Source of the DNA: Neelides folsomi
Lineage: Eukaryota; Arthropoda; Collembola; Neelipleona; Neelidae
Length of the DNA stretch: 37,911 nucleotides
NCBI GenBank assembly: GCA_034687125.1
Contig: JAQGBZ010000508.1
Coordinates: 1-37,911, forward strand
Direction: 5' to 3'
The notes beneath the pieces are model-generated. The model searched no databases, had not been told where the DNA came from, and saw only the letters and a list, made by a program, of their open reading frames with translations. Position 1 is the first letter of the stretch; each line of letters opens with the position of its first letter. Of the stretch, positions 35,060-37,911 are shown piece after piece. Made by a program: the position numbers and the translations under genes.

Positions 35060-36324
35060 ATGAGGACCACAACGTTGTTTTGCTTCCTCTTGGCGGTTTT
35101 TGCCGCCTGTCTCACCCTCACCAGTGGTGATACGAGTGACACGAGGCAACCAAAACTTTTCTTTAAAAAAGCATGGCATCCTAGAGAGTTTGGAAAAATT
35201 CACGTAGTGAGGAAAAACAAGGGATGGGAATCTCCAAGAGGGAAATGTAATTCCATTTAAATCAATCATTTTTTATATAATTTGTATTTAAACCAATATT
35301 TTATAATTATTTCTTACAATTCGCAAATTAAATGTAAACAAAGTGAAAGCTCACATAAATTTTAAATACTCATTATAATTATGAAATTATTAACTAAAAT
35401 TGTATTTTTTAGCTCATCACAAAGGTCATGGTCACCACCATCATAAAGGTCACAAAGGTCATCATAAAGGACACAAGGGACATCATAAAGGTCACGGCCA
35501 CAATGGATGGGGTTGGGGTGGTTGGGGCGGAGAATCGAACGAGAAGGCTTCAGGGTGGACATCCTGGATGTTTCCACGAAAAAGCTTCGGACTTCATGTC
35601 AAAGGAGGAGTTGGATTTTCATTCGGTAATTAATTTAATTAAAGATAAAATTATATTATCTTTAAATTAAATAATGATTAAATTAATCCGATTTGGTATC
35701 ATTTATATTAAAGGCGGTGACAAAAAGAAAGAGACCCATCATCATAAAAAACACAACAATCATGGTTGGGGAGGATGGGGATGGAAAGAAATGAATAAAC
35801 ACACCGGCTGGGGTTGGGACGATAACTACGACGACGATGTCGACGATGACTACGAGGATGATGAGCCAGAGGAGGACACAAAATCCAAGAAAAATATGAA
35901 AGTTGTAATAAGGAAAACTCCCCCGAGGATTCTTTCTTATTATGAGGACGAAGGAAGATTCCAAGCTTTGTATGAAGACGGGACTGTGAGAGAAGGAGAA
36001 CTGAGATCGGACATTCCCGATATGGGAAGAATCTTGCCATTTGAAGGGGAAGGAGAAAGCAAAGAAGAACCAAAATTGCCATTTTATAATGACATGTCCC
36101 ATGACATGACCCAAAGACAGATTTTACCATTTTATGAACAAGATTCCTCCGAATTGTCTGAATTTGTTTCTTATTATGAACAACCGCGCCAAAGGATTTT
36201 CCCCTTTTACCAGCAGGAAAGAAGTTGGGGAAGAAATTCGCCATATGAAGATCCTTTTTATTATAAGGAAGAAAACCAGGGAAGGAATTTGCCTTTTTAC
36301 GAAGATGAGTTTTTCATCTATTAG
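35060..36324 (+). CDS. Secreted His/Gly/Trp-rich protein with acidic block and LPFY repeats, 336 aa
   Basis: Exons 35060-35246, 35413-35625 and 35714-36324 join in phase and end TAG. Residues 1-23 are a signal peptide (MRTTTLFCFLLAVFAACLTL). Exon 2 encodes HKGH tandem repeats (HHKGHGHHHHKGHKGHHKGH), then WGWGGWGGESNEK and a Phe/Gly strand. Exon 3 adds another HHHKKHNNHGWGGWGWK, an acidic run (DDDVDDDYEDDEPEED) and a repetitive tail in which a short unit recurs: ILSYYEDE, ILPFEGE, KLPFYND, ILPFYEQD, SYYEQPRQ, IFPFYQQE, SPYEDPFYY, NLPFYEDE. The His-rich part is expected to bind divalent metals and the Trp/Gly part to self-associate. The tail could be a structural repeat or a peptide precursor, though amidation sites are lacking. 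No known family. Candidates are a cuticle, adhesive or secreted mineral-binding protein. Confidence 0.85.
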
Positions 36325-37545
36325 GGGCGTTTGAATGAAAGGGCAAGTGAGGGTGTTGCTCCTCTGTTGGAGGCAAACCGGTCTTTAACATTTCAAATTT
36401 TCAATCTCACGAACAACATTTAATGAAGAGGATCTTTAATGCAATCGGGGCTTTCGGGAATTTTGCAATGGTTAACCTATGAGGTGCTCTTTGTTTAAAC
36501 TGATATGTGTAATTAAAGGTATTTTAGAATAATGTGTGAAGCTGTGAAATTGATGTTGAATAATGTTGGGATTTAAGGACGGGGGTTTCATTGAGACTTT
36601 ATGATTGTAAAATCGCGATGGTCAGTTTCACTTCGATAATATTCCAAACTTGTATTTTACACCAAAGGATAAGAATAATTTAAAAGGGGGATGAACAGAG
36701 CTTGTTATGTAATAGAAAGTAAGAGTACTTTCAATATACAAGTACTTTTATGTTAGGTAAATACAAAATTGAGTATGGAAACGTGTTTTTTTCGGGAATC
36801 TGCCAGCGGAGGTTCAAGTAAATGTAAATCCACTCGCTTGGCAAGTTAAATCAACAATCTCAACCAGAGAACCCGCCTAATTCAACACACCTGAAAGTAA
36901 CATTTTTTTCGTTTCTTGGCTTGTACTTCAAATAAATATGATTTATATGATGAAGACAATGAAGAGGAGGATCCAATCACTTGACCGGTTTTAAACCTAA
37001 AAAGCAGTCATGAAAATTTTTTATTCCTAATGATGACAATTTCTCAAGCAAGCGAACAGTTTTATTGAATAGGATTCTAAATAATAAATTATCGATGAAT
37101 TAAAAATTGAAAAAAATTATTTAATCTTTATGCCAAAATGGATTTTAATTTTGACAGCCAATTGGCATGCATCTTTAAAAATACTTAAATACTTAAAATA
37201 CTTAAAATACTTAAATAAATACTATACATTATAGGTCCATTACAACCAATAAGTATGGCATCCATCATCTCATGATATAATGAATGTATAATAAATATTC
37301 ATTAATAATTGCAATATTGCAAAACTATCTCTAGTTCCTTGAAATATGTAAATACATAGTATAAATTGTATTAATTATTACTATAAATGCATCTCTTAAT
37401 TGTCATCACCACATACAAAGATCAAATCTTTTCTGTAAAATGTAATCTTTGCCTTGTGGACATTAATTATTAGAAAAAATCAAGATAAACATCGATTGTA
37501 ATTTCGGCATTCTTTTAGTTATATAAACATCACTGTAATTTGAAG
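36325..37545. other. 3'UTR and gene-poor right flank
   Basis: After the TAG the same frame stays open for 32 codons to TAA at 36421-36423. The rest is 3'UTR and spacer. A less AT-rich patch at about 36780-36900 is open for short distances on both strands without a recognisable domain. Imperfect AAATACTT tandem units occur at about 37176-37222. No supported gene. Confidence 0.45.
37176..37222. repeat. Short tandem repeat, AAATACTT-type
   Basis: Five imperfect units of AAATACTT/AAAATACTT in a row. Confidence 0.75.
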
Positions 37546-37806
37546 GATTTAAAAAAATTGATTTTTACTTAAATTTTCTATCGATTTTTAACATTTATGG
37601 CATGCATATTAAGAATTTCTGATTTATCATCAATTTATTAATTTTGGACAAATAGGGAACAATATAGTAGCTCAATCAATATAGTTCTAATAAATTTTCA
37701 TAAATTGAGCTATTATATTGTACAATATTTTTCTTTTTAATACCCATAGGTATACGGAAATCTTAAATCTTAAATGTACTTAGAAAGATATTAAAGTTAT
37801 TTATTT
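37546..37806. repeat. Dispersed repeat, copy 2
   Basis: Second copy of the repeat at 24369-24662, same orientation. It carries an internal stem: ACAATATAGTAGCTCAAT pairs, with one mismatch, with ATTGAGCTATTATATTGT downstream (about 37670-37722). Copy 1 has a diverged left arm, and this copy lacks part of copy 1's 3' portion. Non-coding. Confidence 0.75.
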
Positions 37807-37911
37807 TTATTATATGTGGGTTTGCAATTTAAACGGGGTATCTCAAAATTTTAAATCGTTACTTAAGTTATATTTAAATTGAATTTTAGAAAAATTTAAT
37901 TAATAGTTGTT

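Noticed and set aside
35683..36244. Long minus-strand frames opposite the His-rich gene
   Set aside because: Shadows caused by the biased codon composition of the plus-strand coding exon.
36800..36890. Minus-strand text resembling an immunoglobulin-type LTCQASGF
   Set aside because: Very short, no following Ig strands or splice sites; a chance match.

Overview
This is an AT-rich, intron-bearing nuclear DNA window from an animal. The genes have short GT-AG introns (mostly about 50-400 bases), AATAAA signals behind several genes, and animal families: Rab GTPases, a CaMKII hub domain, a Tudor domain, CHK-like kinase, C-type lectins and an ML/NPC2-like protein. The CHK-like kinase, the secreted lectin and ML families, and TTAGG-like repeats inside a fold-back element point to an ecdysozoan, most likely an arthropod (perhaps a hexapod or springtail). 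This placement is inference. I see no bacterial operon, CRISPR array, rRNA or tRNA.

Layout. 1-3.7 kb: a stop-interrupted multi-exon locus (+), a three-exon secreted Cys-rich protein (-), and a GC-rich patch that may be a retroelement remnant. 4.2-9.1 kb: a six-exon divergent Rab1-like GTPase and a four-exon Rab11 orthologue, both +. 9.5-10.3 kb: a one-pass membrane protein with a PPxY tail (-), with a perfect 19-bp hairpin in its intron. 12.6-14.3 kb: a 97-residue type I membrane protein (+) behind a long 5'UTR intron. 15.5-16.5 kb: a stand-alone CaMKII association (hub) domain protein without kinase (-). 17.8-18.4 kb: a small membrane protein (-). 19.3-20.9 kb: a CHK/EcKinase-like protein (-). 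20.9-27.2 kb: gene-poor, with M1-aminopeptidase relic exons, two small secreted-protein candidates, a fold-back MITE carrying TTAGG-like arrays and a dispersed repeat. 27.2-27.7 kb: ZNF593/Bud20 homologue (-). 28.3-31.5 kb: tandem C-type lectins (+) converging on an ML/NPC2-like gene (-). 32.4-34.4 kb: a Tudor-domain gene (+) with a broken first exon. 35.1-36.3 kb: a secreted His/Gly/Trp-rich protein with an acidic block and LPFY repeats (+). The end holds a second copy of the dispersed repeat.

Exon models were built by hand from splice signals and reading phase; every model called intact closes in frame over all its exons. Neighbours do not form one pathway. Rab1-like and Rab11 are both vesicle-traffic GTPases, and the lectin/ML group looks like a small secreted recognition cluster. 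The most unusual items are the kinase-less CaMKII hub gene, the LPFY-repeat protein, the MITE with telomere-like arms, the M1 exon that can be read in a different frame as part of a 70-residue secreted protein, and the Tudor gene apparently broken at a pentanucleotide repeat.
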